From positions 2,542,001 to 2,606,000 of the forward strand of contig NZ_CP077769.1 in the NCBI RefSeq assembly GCF_020386615.1: a stretch of 64,000 bases of DNA, read 5' to 3'. The translations under genes were made by a program, and so were the position numbers. The notes below the pieces were generated by a model. The model saw nothing but the letters and a program-made list of their open reading frames with translations. It searched no databases and was not told the DNA's origin. Origin of the DNA: Chitinophaga pendula. GTDB taxonomy: Bacteria; Bacteroidota; Bacteroidia; Chitinophagales; Chitinophagaceae. Position 1 is the first letter of the stretch, and each line of letters starts with the position of its first letter. Below are positions 22,201-30,880 of the stretch, piece by piece.

Positions 22201-25200
22201 ACGGTGGATGCTGATTATGAGGAGGAGGCGTTGTGGTTGCATTTGCGTAGTGGATTGCCGGAGCATTTACAGCCCGCTACGGTGACGGTATTACCTGTGA
22301 TGCCACAGTTGCCGAATGGGAAGATTGACCGGCAGGCTTTACCCGACCCGGTGCAGGCACCGCGAGCGGATGCTACCGCTGATGTGTTGTGGACGCCCTT
22401 ACAGGAGCAGCTACGCGATATCTGGGCGTTGTTGCTGGAAGAATCGGGTATAGGATTGGGGGATGACTTTTTCAGTATGGGCGGTCACTCATTGCTGGCT
22501 ATCCGGTTGATCTCTGCGGTACGTAAGGAAGTGGGTGTTGATATGAGTATAGGAGAAGTCTTTGATCATCCGACGCTGGGCGGCATGAGTGAATTATTGT
22601 CTTCTCGTCAGCAGGTGCAGGATGGCGGACAGCAGCTGAGTGTGCAGGCCCGTCCTGCACATATCCCGTTATCGTACAGCCAGGAGCGTTTATGGTTCAT
22701 TGATCAGCTGGAAGGCAGTGTGCATTATCATATACCGGTGGTGTTACAGTTGCGTGGTGTGCTGGATATTGCTGCCCTGTCGTATGCTTTACGTGGTATC
22801 GTAAACCGGCATGAGGTGTTGCGGACAGTGGTTTATATGCAGGACGGTATTCCTTTTCAGCGCGTGTTGGAAAAGGACCTATGGGAACTGTCTGTAATAT
22901 CCTATGCAGGAGAGAAGGATGCCGCCGGATTATCTGATTATTTGCAGGCGCTGACGACGGCGCCATTTGACTTATCTAGGGATCACATGTTGCGTGCGCA
23001 TTTGCTGGTGACAGGTGTAGACGAATACCTGTTGGTGGTGACGTTGCATCATATTGCTTCGGACGGGTGGTCTAACAGTATTACGGTGCGTGAGCTGGCT
23101 GCTTTGTATAATGCCGCGGTAGCGGGTAAGGAAGCCGTTCTGACGCCTTTGCCCTTACAATATGCAGATTATGCTATCTGGCAGCGGGCTCATTTTTCGG
23201 GTACGTTATTGGCGACGCAGCTGGACTACTGGCGGCGGCAGCTGGACCAGGCAGCTACGCTGGAGATACAGACGGATCATCCGCGGCGGCAGATAGCTAA
23301 CTGGCAGGGTGACGGTGTGGGTTTTCATTTGGATAAGATGCTTTCCCAGCAGTTAACGGCGTTATCGCAAGCGCAAGGTGTTACGCTGTTTATGACGCTG
23401 CTGGCAGCCTTTAAGGTATTGTTGTACCGATATACGGGGCAGACGGATATTTGTGTGGGAACTGCTACTGCCGGCAGGACCAGACAGGAGACAGAAAACC
23501 TGATCGGATTCTTTATCAATTCACTGGCGCTCCGTAGTACGGTGCGAGGTGATAGTGCATTTGCGGAGCTGTTGCAGCAAGTAAAACAAACGACGTTGGA
23601 TGCGTATGCGCACCAGGATGTTCCTTTTGAGCAAGTGGTGGATGCGGTTGTCAAGCAACGGGATACTTACCGGACGCCATTATTCCAGGTGTTGTTTGTA
23701 TTACAGAATGTGCCCGGGTCGACCACTTTACAATTAGGAGATATTGTACCTGAGGAGGTTGCTCACGGAGTCAGCACTACGCAGTTTGAGTTGAGTATGA
23801 CGCTGTCGGTTACGGAGGACAGCTTGTCGGGGAGTATTATTTACGCTACGGATCTTTTTGAGCGTGGGCGTATTGAGCGTATGCTGTTGCATTATGAGCA
23901 GTTATTGCGCAGTATAGTATCGGATGTGGGGCAACCGGTATCGTTGCTGCCGATGTTGGGCGCTGAGGAAGCGGCGACTTTGCTGGCGATGAGCCGTAAT
24001 GAAGCTGCTTACCCGCAGGAGGTGAGTATTGTTGCGCTGCTGGAGGCACAGGCTTTCCGTACGCCGGATCATATCGCCGTGACGGATGGTGAGGCTACGA
24101 TCAGTTATGCGCAGTTGCAGGCGCGGTCTAATCAGCTGGCACATTATTTACGCGGTCAAGGTGTGGGGGAGGATGTGTTGGTGCCGATCTGCCTGGGACG
24201 TAATATTGACATGGTGGTGGGGATATTGGGGATCTTAAAAGCCGGCGGCGCTTATGTGCCGGTGGACCCTGCTTATCCGGCCAGCCGTATTGCCTATATA
24301 CTGGAGGATACGCAGGCCAGTGTGGTGGTCAGCAGTAATGCTTACCGTCATTTGTTGCCGGTAGAAGGGGTGGTGTGCCTGGATGCTGCAGCCGCTGTGA
24401 TCGGTACTTATCCGGAGACAGTCCCTATGATACATATACCCACCTGTTCGCTGGCTTATATTATCTATACTTCTGGTTCTACGGGCCGTCCCAAAGGGGT
24501 GATGATCACGCATGAGAATGTGGTCCGGTTGTTTGAGCATGAGGGTCAGTTATATGATTTTAGGTCGACGGATGTTTGGACTTTGTTCCATTCCTTCAGT
24601 TTTGACTTTTCGGTATGGGAGCTATACGGCGCCTTATTGTACGGCGGACGTGTGGTGTTGGTATCTGGGGAGGATGCCCGTGATACGGCTGCTTTTGCGG
24701 CTTTGTTGCACCGGGAAGGGGTGACGGTATTGAACCAGACGCCGGCGGCATTTTACCTGTTGCAGGAGGAGTTGGCATCGTCCCCATTACCCTTGGCGTT
24801 GCGGTATGTGATCTTTGGCGGAGAGGCGTTGGATACGAGTAGGTTGGTATGGTGGCTGGAGCATTATCCGTTGGCGAAGTTGATCAATATGTACGGTATA
24901 ACGGAGACGACGGTGCATGTCAGTTACCAGCGTATTGGGTTTGCGGAGACGCAGCAAGGCAGTCTCATCGGGCGTTCTATACCGACGCTGGACCTGTATG
25001 TGCTGGACGGAGTGCAGCAGTTGTGTCCGATAGGAGTAGCCGGGGAGTTGTGTGTGGGCGGTGCCGGATTGGCACGAGGGTATCTGCATCAGGCGGAGCT
25101 GACGGCGAGTCGATTTATTGCCGGCGCGCCATTGGCCGGTATTACGGAGCGTCTGTATCGTAGTGGTGACCTTGGATACCGTCGTAGTGACGGTCAGATC

Positions 25201-28200
25201 GTGTACCTGGGTCGTATAGACGAGCAGGTAAAGATCCGTGGTTACCGGATAGAGCCCGGTGAGATCTCGCGTGTGTTGCAGGAGCATGGTACTGTAAGTG
25301 CCGCTTTAGTGACGGCACCTTTGGATAGTGGAGGGGAGCGGCGTTTGGTGGGTTATGTGGTATGTGAAGGAGGAGCAGCATTTGACCAGGCGTTGTTGCT
25401 GGCTTATCTGCGGGAGCGTTTACCATCGCATATGATCCCATCGGTGTTGGTGGAGTTGGCGGCGATCCCGTTGACGGGTAATGGTAAGGTGGACCGTGCG
25501 GCGTTGCCCTTGCCGGATGAGGAGGTGCGGCAAGTTGCCTATGAGGCGCCCCGTACGGAGCTGGAGCATCAGCTGGCCGCGCTTTGGGAGGATTTGCTAC
25601 CCATCAGTGCCCCTGGCATCCATGATAATTTCTTTGAGCGGGGCGGGCATTCGTTGCTTGCTATCCGTTTGGTATCAGCGATCCGGAAGAAGTTACAAAG
25701 GGATTTGCCGGTGCGGTATATTTTTGATCATCCTACTATTGCCGGTTTAGGGGCCAGGTTAATCAAAGAGGCAGGTACTGTGTCTCTGCCATTGCTTCCG
25801 CGGGAGGACAAGACGGCACCGATACCGTTGTCGTATAGCCAGGAGCGTTTATGGTTCATTGACCAGCTGGAAGGCAGTCAGCATTACCACGTACCTGTTG
25901 TACTTCGTATAACGGGGCCATTGAACAGGGGGGTGCTATCGCATAGCCTGCAGGTGATCGTTAATCGCCATGAAGTATTGCGGACTGTTATTGCGGCTAC
26001 GCCATCGGGTAATTACCAGCAGGTGCTGGACAAGGATGGCTGGCAGCTGGACATTTTATCTGATCCACGATTTACGGATGCGGATTATTGCCAAGGTTAT
26101 ATCCGGGAGTTGGTGACGGCGCCATTTGATCTATGCCGGGATCATATGTTACGGGCGAGTTTGCTGATCTTGTCTGGCGAGGAGCATATCCTGGTGCTGA
26201 CGATGCATCATATTGCTTATGACGGGTGGTCTTCGGGTGTTTTATCTAGGGAGCTAACGGAATTATATAATGCTTATATACAGCGACGACCGGCACGGTT
26301 GCCCTCTTTAGCCATACAATATGCGGACTATACGATCTGGCAGCGAGATCGTTTGTCCGGAGAGGAAGGAGTGGGATTACTAGGTTATTGGAAGGAGCAG
26401 TTAGCCGGCGTGTTGCCATTGGTGTTACAAACGGACCTGGTGCGACCGGCCGTCCCCAGTCTGCGGGGAGATACTGTTTACCTGTCGCTGGACCCATCGT
26501 TGACGGCAGCATTGCAACAGCTGTCACAATCACAAGAGGTGACACTCTTTATGACACTGCTGACGGCCTTTAAGGTGTTGTTATACCGGTATACGGCACA
26601 GGAAGATATTTGTGTGGGGACGATTGTGGCTGGCAGGACACAGCAGGAGACGGAAGATATGATCGGATTTTTTGTCAATACGCTGGCATTGAGGAGCCAG
26701 GTAGATGGCGCTGAAGGTTACAACAAATTATTACAGCAAGTAAAGCAGACCGTATTAGACGGTTATGCGCACCAGGATGCTCCCTTTGAGCAAGTGGTAG
26801 ATGCCGTTGTGCAGGAAAGGGATATGAGCCGGACGCCGTTGTTTCAGGTATTATTCCTGTTGCAGCAATATGCGGCGCCGGCGACGCTGGAATTATCCGG
26901 CTTACAGTTATCCGGGGAGGACAGTGATCTGCAGGCTGCCAAGTTTGATCTGACATTGACGGTAGAGATGGTGGAAGGAGGATTGTCCTGTGGGATGTTG
27001 TATGCTACGGATCTTTTTGAGCGTGGGCGTATTGAGCGTATGCTGTTGCATTATGAGCAGTTATTGCGCAGTATAGTATCGGATGTGGAGCAACCGGTAT
27101 CGTTGCTGCCGATGTTGGGCGCTGAGGAAGCGGCGACTTTGCTGGCGATGAGCCGTAATGAAGCTGCTTACCCGCAGGAGGTGAGTATTGTTGCGCTGCT
27201 GGAGGCACAGGCTTTCCGTACGCCGGATCATATCGCCGTGACGGATGGTGAGGCTACGATCAGTTATGCGCAGTTGCAGGCGCGGTCTAATCAGCTGGCG
27301 CATTATTTACGCGGTCAAGGTGTGGGGGAGGATGTGTTGGTGCCGATCTGCCTGGGACGTAATATTGACATGGTGGTGGGGATATTGGGGATCTTAAAAG
27401 CCGGCGGCGCTTATGTGCCGGTGGACCCTGCTTATCCGGCCAGCCGTATTGCCTATATACTGGAGGATACGCAGGCCAGTGTGGTGGTCAGCAGTAATGC
27501 TTACCGTCATTTGTTGCCGGTAGAAGGGGTGGTGTGCCTGGATGCTGCAGCCGCTGTGATCGGTACTTATCCGGAGACAGTCCCTATGATACATATACCC
27601 ACCTGTTCGCTGGCTTATATTATCTATACTTCTGGTTCTACGGGCCGTCCCAAAGGGGTGATGATCACGCATGAGAATGTGGTCCGGTTGTTTGAGCATG
27701 AGGGTCAGTTATATGATTTTAGGTCGACGGATGTTTGGACTTTGTTCCATTCCTTCAGTTTTGACTTTTCGGTATGGGAGCTATACGGCGCCTTATTGTA
27801 CGGCGGACGTGTGGTGTTGGTATCTGGGGAGGATGCCCGTGATACGGCTGCTTTTGCGGCTTTGTTGCACCGGGAAGGGGTGACGGTATTGAACCAGACG
27901 CCGGCGGCATTTTACCTGTTGCAGGAGGAGTTGGCATCGTCCCCATTACCCTTGGCGTTGCGGTATGTGATCTTTGGCGGAGAGGCGTTGGATACGAGTA
28001 GGTTGGTATGGTGGCTGGAGCATTATCCGTTGGCGAAGTTGATCAATATGTACGGTATAACAGAGACGACGGTGCATGTCAGTTACCAGCGTATTGGGTT
28101 TGCGGAGACGCAGCAAGGCAGTCTCATCGGGCGTTCTATACCGACGCTGGACCTGTATGTGCTGGACGGAGTGCAGCAGTTGTGTCCGATAGGAGTAGCC

Positions 28201-29787
28201 GGGGAGTTGTGTGTGGGTGGCGCCGGATTGGCACGAGGGTATCTGCATCAGGCGGAGCTGACTGCGAGTCGATTTATTGCCGGCGCGCCATTGGCCGGTA
28301 TTACGGAGCGTCTGTATCGTAGTGGTGACCTTGGATACCGTCGTAGTGACGGTCAGATCGTGTACCTGGGTCGTATAGACGAGCAGGTAAAGATCCGTGG
28401 TTACCGGATAGAGCCCGGTGAGATCTCGCGTGTGTTGCAGGAGCATGGTACTGTAAGTGCCGCTTTAGTGACGGCACCCTTGGATAGTGGAGGGGAGCGG
28501 CGTTTGGTGGGTTATGTGGTATGTGAAGGAGGAGCAGCATTTGACCAGGCGTTGTTGCTGGCTTATCTGCGGGAGCGTTTACCATCGCATATGATCCCAT
28601 CGGTGTTGGTGGAGTTGGCGGCGATCCCGTTGACGGGTAATGGTAAGGTGGACCGTGCGGCGTTGCCTTTGCCGGATGAGGAGGTGCGGCAAGTTGCCTA
28701 TGAGGCGCCCCGTACGGAGCTGGAGCATCAGCTGGCCGCGCTTTGGGAGGATTTGCTACCCATCAGTGCCCCTGGCATCCATGATAATTTCTTTGAGCGG
28801 GGCGGCCATTCTTTTGCTGTTATCCGGCTTTCTCAGGCGATACAGCAACAGCTGCATACGCGTGTGTTGGTCCGGGACATATATATGCATCCTACGATTG
28901 CGGGGTTGAGTGCGCATATTGCCGCTGGCGGGGGAGAAGTGGTAACGGAGACGGCAGTACCTTCATTATTATCCAAACACTTATTGCCCCTTAATAAAAC
29001 GGTGCATGCGGCGCCGGTGTTTATAGTTCCCGGCGGTTATGGGGTGAGTAATGGTTATGATGAGCTGGGGCGGGCCATGGAGCAACTTGCGCCGGTATAT
29101 GGCATACAGATGCAAGGTGTATTTGCCGGGGAGACGCCATTGGCGGATATTCCTTCTATTGCGGCCCGGCATATTGAATGGATCCGGGGGATACAGCCGG
29201 AGGGACCTTACCGGCTTATAGGGCATTCTTTCGGCGGCTATGTGGCTTACGAGATGGTCCGGCAGCTGGAGGCGACGGGAGCGGACGTTGATCTGCTGGT
29301 GATACTGGATACTACGAGCCAGGCTTTGAGTGGTGCTACTGCTGATGAGCTGCTTACGCCAGCGCATGTTACGGCTATTATGCAATTCCTGGAGCAGTAT
29401 CACATTATTGCCACACCTTATCCGGAGTGGGTGGATGCGTTGGCGGTACATTTATCGGGATTACGATTTGGGGAGGTGACGGCATTTCTGGGTGCTTATT
29501 TACGGGAGCATTGGGGGGAAGCCAGCGAGCATGCGGCGTTTGTGCTACGTGTGAATGAGCTGGACATCCGTCACGGGCTGATCCCTTACCGGCCGGAGGG
29601 GCAGGTGAAGGCGCCATTACTGGTGGTCAAGGCTGCTACCCGCAAAAAGGATGAACAGTGGCTGGGATGGGACGTGCATGCGTTTACGATAGACCAGCTG
29701 ACTGTTAGCGGGGATCATCATACGATGATCCTGGAGGCGAGTGCGCGGGAGCTGGCCCGGCATTTACAAAAGCATTATAAACTTTAG
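19258..29787 (+). CDS. Terminating non-ribosomal peptide synthetase with thioesterase
   Basis: A 3509-residue three-module synthetase starting 19 bases after the previous gene. Residues ~1-60 look like a TubC-type N-terminal docking domain (small, acidic, with the DELLVEA core), expected to hold the upstream synthetase. Then come C (~82-525, His motif at 213), A (YTSGSTG ~686), T (Ser 1078), C, A, T (Ser 2132), C, A, T (Ser 3185) and a thioesterase with GHSFGG (Ser 3324). All three C domains keep HHIAxDG and look like L-L types. Codes read by eye are DLTKIGHIGK (Asp) and twice DFWNIGMVHK (Thr). No E domain is present, so these residues should stay L. The TE should release the peptide by hydrolysis or cyclization; a Ser or Thr hydroxyl, or the diamino side chain, could serve as the nucleophile. 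The second and third A-T units are near-identical copies. Confidence 0.97.
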   Translation: MSDYNLSQIIGLLHEAHHQGVTISYEADELLVEAAEDIDIDEGLLDRLRNYKPSLLAYFRRQQEQEAEATLLPLSAADINDGPVPLSFGQERMWFIDQAGGSVQYHIPLALRVDGILDIAALEHAFRQVMERHAILRTVMRSDAGGVYQVLLPAGGWQLHVKEDGGISATEERLKVYIASVLQRPFDLSGDYMLRAELIRLSAGSCVLVIVMHHIASDGWSTGILVQELVECYSAAVERRAAQLPELPVQYGDYAIWQRRQCDAGRLSQQLDYWRQQLGGVQPLLLPTDHVRPAVQSIRGAAYLFEVDATLKRQLYMLCQQQEVTLFMLLLSVFKVLLYRYSGQTDICVGTPVAGRNRRELEGLIGLFINTLALRSVIQPEESFADLLKAVKQTTIAAYERQEVPFERVVEEIEQKRDLSRNPVYQVVFGLQNVPPAPELSLGDVVLSQEEVEHTTSKFDIRLSMEEYEHGIYARIEYRTDLFESATIERMGSHYLQLLYGVVSDVEQAIGQLPLLSSTEQLQLDSLQDSGQVIGVFRSVPSQFTARVAQHPEQTALVFGGQQYTYAQVEAYSDRLAMYLYSRGIGAGSLVPICMERSAEMIVAILAVLKSGAAYVPLEPDYPESRLQYVLSDTSAAIVLVSQRLGFVTSCEQLEVLSWLSGSAATAAVTLSLPVIDSGMTAYVIYTSGSTGMPKGVMVSHGNLHDYLAGLGERLPIADCSSYALVSSIATDLGNTVLYASLVFGGVLHLFSRDMINDAERLTAYFDLHRIDCVKIVPSHWRALSGGRRLLLPDRVLIFGGELLDRGVVDSIRDCGYTGVVANHYGPTETTIGKLLYVVQPGAVRGSSVPIGRPFGNTRVYVLSGSGQRCPVGVPGELYIGGGGVALGYLHQDEQTAVRFISDPLDAGSGLRFYRTGDRVKYLPGGDIVFLGRVDEQVKIRGYRVEPGEVSSLIQSCVGVSAAVVIARADHSGVYGLHAYITVDADYEEEALWLHLRSGLPEHLQPATVTVLPVMPQLPNGKIDRQALPDPVQAPRADATADVLWTPLQEQLRDIWALLLEESGIGLGDDFFSMGGHSLLAIRLISAVRKEVGVDMSIGEVFDHPTLGGMSELLSSRQQVQDGGQQLSVQARPAHIPLSYSQERLWFIDQLEGSVHYHIPVVLQLRGVLDIAALSYALRGIVNRHEVLRTVVYMQDGIPFQRVLEKDLWELSVISYAGEKDAAGLSDYLQALTTAPFDLSRDHMLRAHLLVTGVDEYLLVVTLHHIASDGWSNSITVRELAALYNAAVAGKEAVLTPLPLQYADYAIWQRAHFSGTLLATQLDYWRRQLDQAATLEIQTDHPRRQIANWQGDGVGFHLDKMLSQQLTALSQAQGVTLFMTLLAAFKVLLYRYTGQTDICVGTATAGRTRQETENLIGFFINSLALRSTVRGDSAFAELLQQVKQTTLDAYAHQDVPFEQVVDAVVKQRDTYRTPLFQVLFVLQNVPGSTTLQLGDIVPEEVAHGVSTTQFELSMTLSVTEDSLSGSIIYATDLFERGRIERMLLHYEQLLRSIVSDVGQPVSLLPMLGAEEAATLLAMSRNEAAYPQEVSIVALLEAQAFRTPDHIAVTDGEATISYAQLQARSNQLAHYLRGQGVGEDVLVPICLGRNIDMVVGILGILKAGGAYVPVDPAYPASRIAYILEDTQASVVVSSNAYRHLLPVEGVVCLDAAAAVIGTYPETVPMIHIPTCSLAYIIYTSGSTGRPKGVMITHENVVRLFEHEGQLYDFRSTDVWTLFHSFSFDFSVWELYGALLYGGRVVLVSGEDARDTAAFAALLHREGVTVLNQTPAAFYLLQEELASSPLPLALRYVIFGGEALDTSRLVWWLEHYPLAKLINMYGITETTVHVSYQRIGFAETQQGSLIGRSIPTLDLYVLDGVQQLCPIGVAGELCVGGAGLARGYLHQAELTASRFIAGAPLAGITERLYRSGDLGYRRSDGQIVYLGRIDEQVKIRGYRIEPGEISRVLQEHGTVSAALVTAPLDSGGERRLVGYVVCEGGAAFDQALLLAYLRERLPSHMIPSVLVELAAIPLTGNGKVDRAALPLPDEEVRQVAYEAPRTELEHQLAALWEDLLPISAPGIHDNFFERGGHSLLAIRLVSAIRKKLQRDLPVRYIFDHPTIAGLGARLIKEAGTVSLPLLPREDKTAPIPLSYSQERLWFIDQLEGSQHYHVPVVLRITGPLNRGVLSHSLQVIVNRHEVLRTVIAATPSGNYQQVLDKDGWQLDILSDPRFTDADYCQGYIRELVTAPFDLCRDHMLRASLLILSGEEHILVLTMHHIAYDGWSSGVLSRELTELYNAYIQRRPARLPSLAIQYADYTIWQRDRLSGEEGVGLLGYWKEQLAGVLPLVLQTDLVRPAVPSLRGDTVYLSLDPSLTAALQQLSQSQEVTLFMTLLTAFKVLLYRYTAQEDICVGTIVAGRTQQETEDMIGFFVNTLALRSQVDGAEGYNKLLQQVKQTVLDGYAHQDAPFEQVVDAVVQERDMSRTPLFQVLFLLQQYAAPATLELSGLQLSGEDSDLQAAKFDLTLTVEMVEGGLSCGMLYATDLFERGRIERMLLHYEQLLRSIVSDVEQPVSLLPMLGAEEAATLLAMSRNEAAYPQEVSIVALLEAQAFRTPDHIAVTDGEATISYAQLQARSNQLAHYLRGQGVGEDVLVPICLGRNIDMVVGILGILKAGGAYVPVDPAYPASRIAYILEDTQASVVVSSNAYRHLLPVEGVVCLDAAAAVIGTYPETVPMIHIPTCSLAYIIYTSGSTGRPKGVMITHENVVRLFEHEGQLYDFRSTDVWTLFHSFSFDFSVWELYGALLYGGRVVLVSGEDARDTAAFAALLHREGVTVLNQTPAAFYLLQEELASSPLPLALRYVIFGGEALDTSRLVWWLEHYPLAKLINMYGITETTVHVSYQRIGFAETQQGSLIGRSIPTLDLYVLDGVQQLCPIGVAGELCVGGAGLARGYLHQAELTASRFIAGAPLAGITERLYRSGDLGYRRSDGQIVYLGRIDEQVKIRGYRIEPGEISRVLQEHGTVSAALVTAPLDSGGERRLVGYVVCEGGAAFDQALLLAYLRERLPSHMIPSVLVELAAIPLTGNGKVDRAALPLPDEEVRQVAYEAPRTELEHQLAALWEDLLPISAPGIHDNFFERGGHSFAVIRLSQAIQQQLHTRVLVRDIYMHPTIAGLSAHIAAGGGEVVTETAVPSLLSKHLLPLNKTVHAAPVFIVPGGYGVSNGYDELGRAMEQLAPVYGIQMQGVFAGETPLADIPSIAARHIEWIRGIQPEGPYRLIGHSFGGYVAYEMVRQLEATGADVDLLVILDTTSQALSGATADELLTPAHVTAIMQFLEQYHIIATPYPEWVDALAVHLSGLRFGEVTAFLGAYLREHWGEASEHAAFVLRVNELDIRHGLIPYRPEGQVKAPLLVVKAATRKKDEQWLGWDVHAFTIDQLTVSGDHHTMILEASARELARHLQKHYKL
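20690..22826 (+). repeat. Duplication R2 copy b: C tail-A-T-C head (Asp module)
   Basis: Second copy of 14101-16237, here in the second synthetase. Only scattered substitutions are seen (for example the codon changes at ~20998 and ~21418), so the encoded A domains have the same DLTKIGHIGK code. Confidence 0.95.
23845..25646 (+). repeat. Duplication R3 copy a: C tail-A-T (Thr module)
   Basis: Bases 23845-25646 recur at 27004-28805 (constant offset 3159). The unit begins in the C domain at codons for TDLFERGRIERM and ends inside the T-domain motif ERGGHS. Both A domains read DFWNIGMVHK. Confidence 0.95.
27004..28805 (+). repeat. Duplication R3 copy b: C tail-A-T (Thr module)
   Basis: Second copy of 23845-25646. 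Past the T-domain serine the two diverge: copy a continues into another C domain, copy b into the linker to the thioesterase. Confidence 0.95.
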
Positions 29788-29864
29788 GCTGTTATCTGAG
29801 CTGTTATTCAGCTGCAGCCGAGATCTGTTATTTAGTTGTTTAACCCATTATTAAACCCTATTCC

Positions 29865-30830
29865 ATGCTACATGTTCTGCAACAGTTAGCCCCCTTTATC
29901 GGACAGACCCCTTGTATACCACTCCGTCATGCTTCTGCGCAGCTGTTTGCGAAGCTGGAGTATAACAATTTCACGGGCAGTTCCAAGGACCGGGCGGCGT
30001 ATAGTATTATTTACAAAGGGATAGAGGCCGGTCTTATCAACCAGGATACGACGATTATTGCTTCCAGTTCGGGTAACCTGGCGGTGGCGGTGGCATCTAT
30101 TTGCAAGTTGCTTCAATTGAAGTTTATTCCAGTGATAGATCCTAATATCAATACGGACAATGAGCGCTTGTTGACGTTGTTGTCGTACCGGGTGGTGAAG
30201 GTGCAGGAGCGGGATGAGACGGGCGGTTACCTGTTGACGCGTATAGCTACGGTGGAGCGAATGCATGCGGAGATACCCGGTTCTTTTATTGCGGATCAGT
30301 ATGGTGACCCTAACAATTACAAAGGATATTATGGATTGGCGGATGAGATACTGGAGGCGTTACCACAGCCGGATCATGTATTTGTTGCGGTGAGTTCGAG
30401 CGGGGCTATTACGGGGCTTTCGAGTCGTATTAAGCCGGTGCGGCCGGAGACGAAGATCATTGGCGTGGATATAGAAGGATCGGTGATCTTCCAGTCGCAG
30501 GCGAAGTCGCGGTATATTTCCGGTATTGGCGCCAGCCGGGTGCCACCGATTATTGCCAACGCTTATATTGACGATGTGGTGATGGTATCGCATATGGAGC
30601 TGATTGCCGGGTGTAAGGCTTTATTACAGGAGCAGGCCATATTTGCCGGTGCTTCTTCGGGGGCGGTATATTATGCTGCCAAGGCTTATTTGGAGGTAAC
30701 GGGAAGTAGTGGAACGGCGGTGATGATTTTCCCGGATAAGGGATATACGTATATGAGCACTATTTATAATGACGCCTGGGTGGAAGCGTTAGCGGATAAG
30801 TTAGCCGCTGCTGAGCCGGCGTCGATCTAA
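29865..30830 (+). CDS. sbnA: SbnA-like 2,3-diaminopropionate biosynthesis enzyme
   Basis: A 321-residue PLP enzyme of the cysteine synthase/CBS fold. It matches the SbnA branch rather than CysK: FAKLEYNNFTGSSKDRAAY holds the PLP lysine (Lys41), and GSVIF, GIGASRVP and a PDKGYTYMSTIYNDAW tail all resemble the staphyloferrin B enzyme. SbnA joins O-phosphoserine and glutamate to give N-(2-amino-2-carboxyethyl)-glutamate, which SbnB then oxidizes to 2,3-diaminopropionate. The gene starts 77 bases after the TE-containing synthetase on the same strand, so it is very likely part of the NRPS operon. It suits the module whose code (DIWELTVDDK) suggests a diamino acid. No SbnB is present in the window; it would have to be encoded elsewhere, perhaps upstream. 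An ordinary O-acetylserine sulfhydrylase is the less likely alternative. Confidence 0.88.
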   Translation: MLHVLQQLAPFIGQTPCIPLRHASAQLFAKLEYNNFTGSSKDRAAYSIIYKGIEAGLINQDTTIIASSSGNLAVAVASICKLLQLKFIPVIDPNINTDNERLLTLLSYRVVKVQERDETGGYLLTRIATVERMHAEIPGSFIADQYGDPNNYKGYYGLADEILEALPQPDHVFVAVSSSGAITGLSSRIKPVRPETKIIGVDIEGSVIFQSQAKSRYISGIGASRVPPIIANAYIDDVVMVSHMELIAGCKALLQEQAIFAGASSGAVYYAAKAYLEVTGSSGTAVMIFPDKGYTYMSTIYNDAWVEALADKLAAAEPASI

Positions 30831-30880
30831 TTCATTTTTGTAGCTGTTTTTTTCCAATTTTTCACTTTTAAATTACAGAC

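Noticed and set aside
23845..28805. The twin modules as an assembly duplication
   Set aside because: The copies differ at several bases and their flanking C domains are distinct, so a simple assembly error is unlikely.
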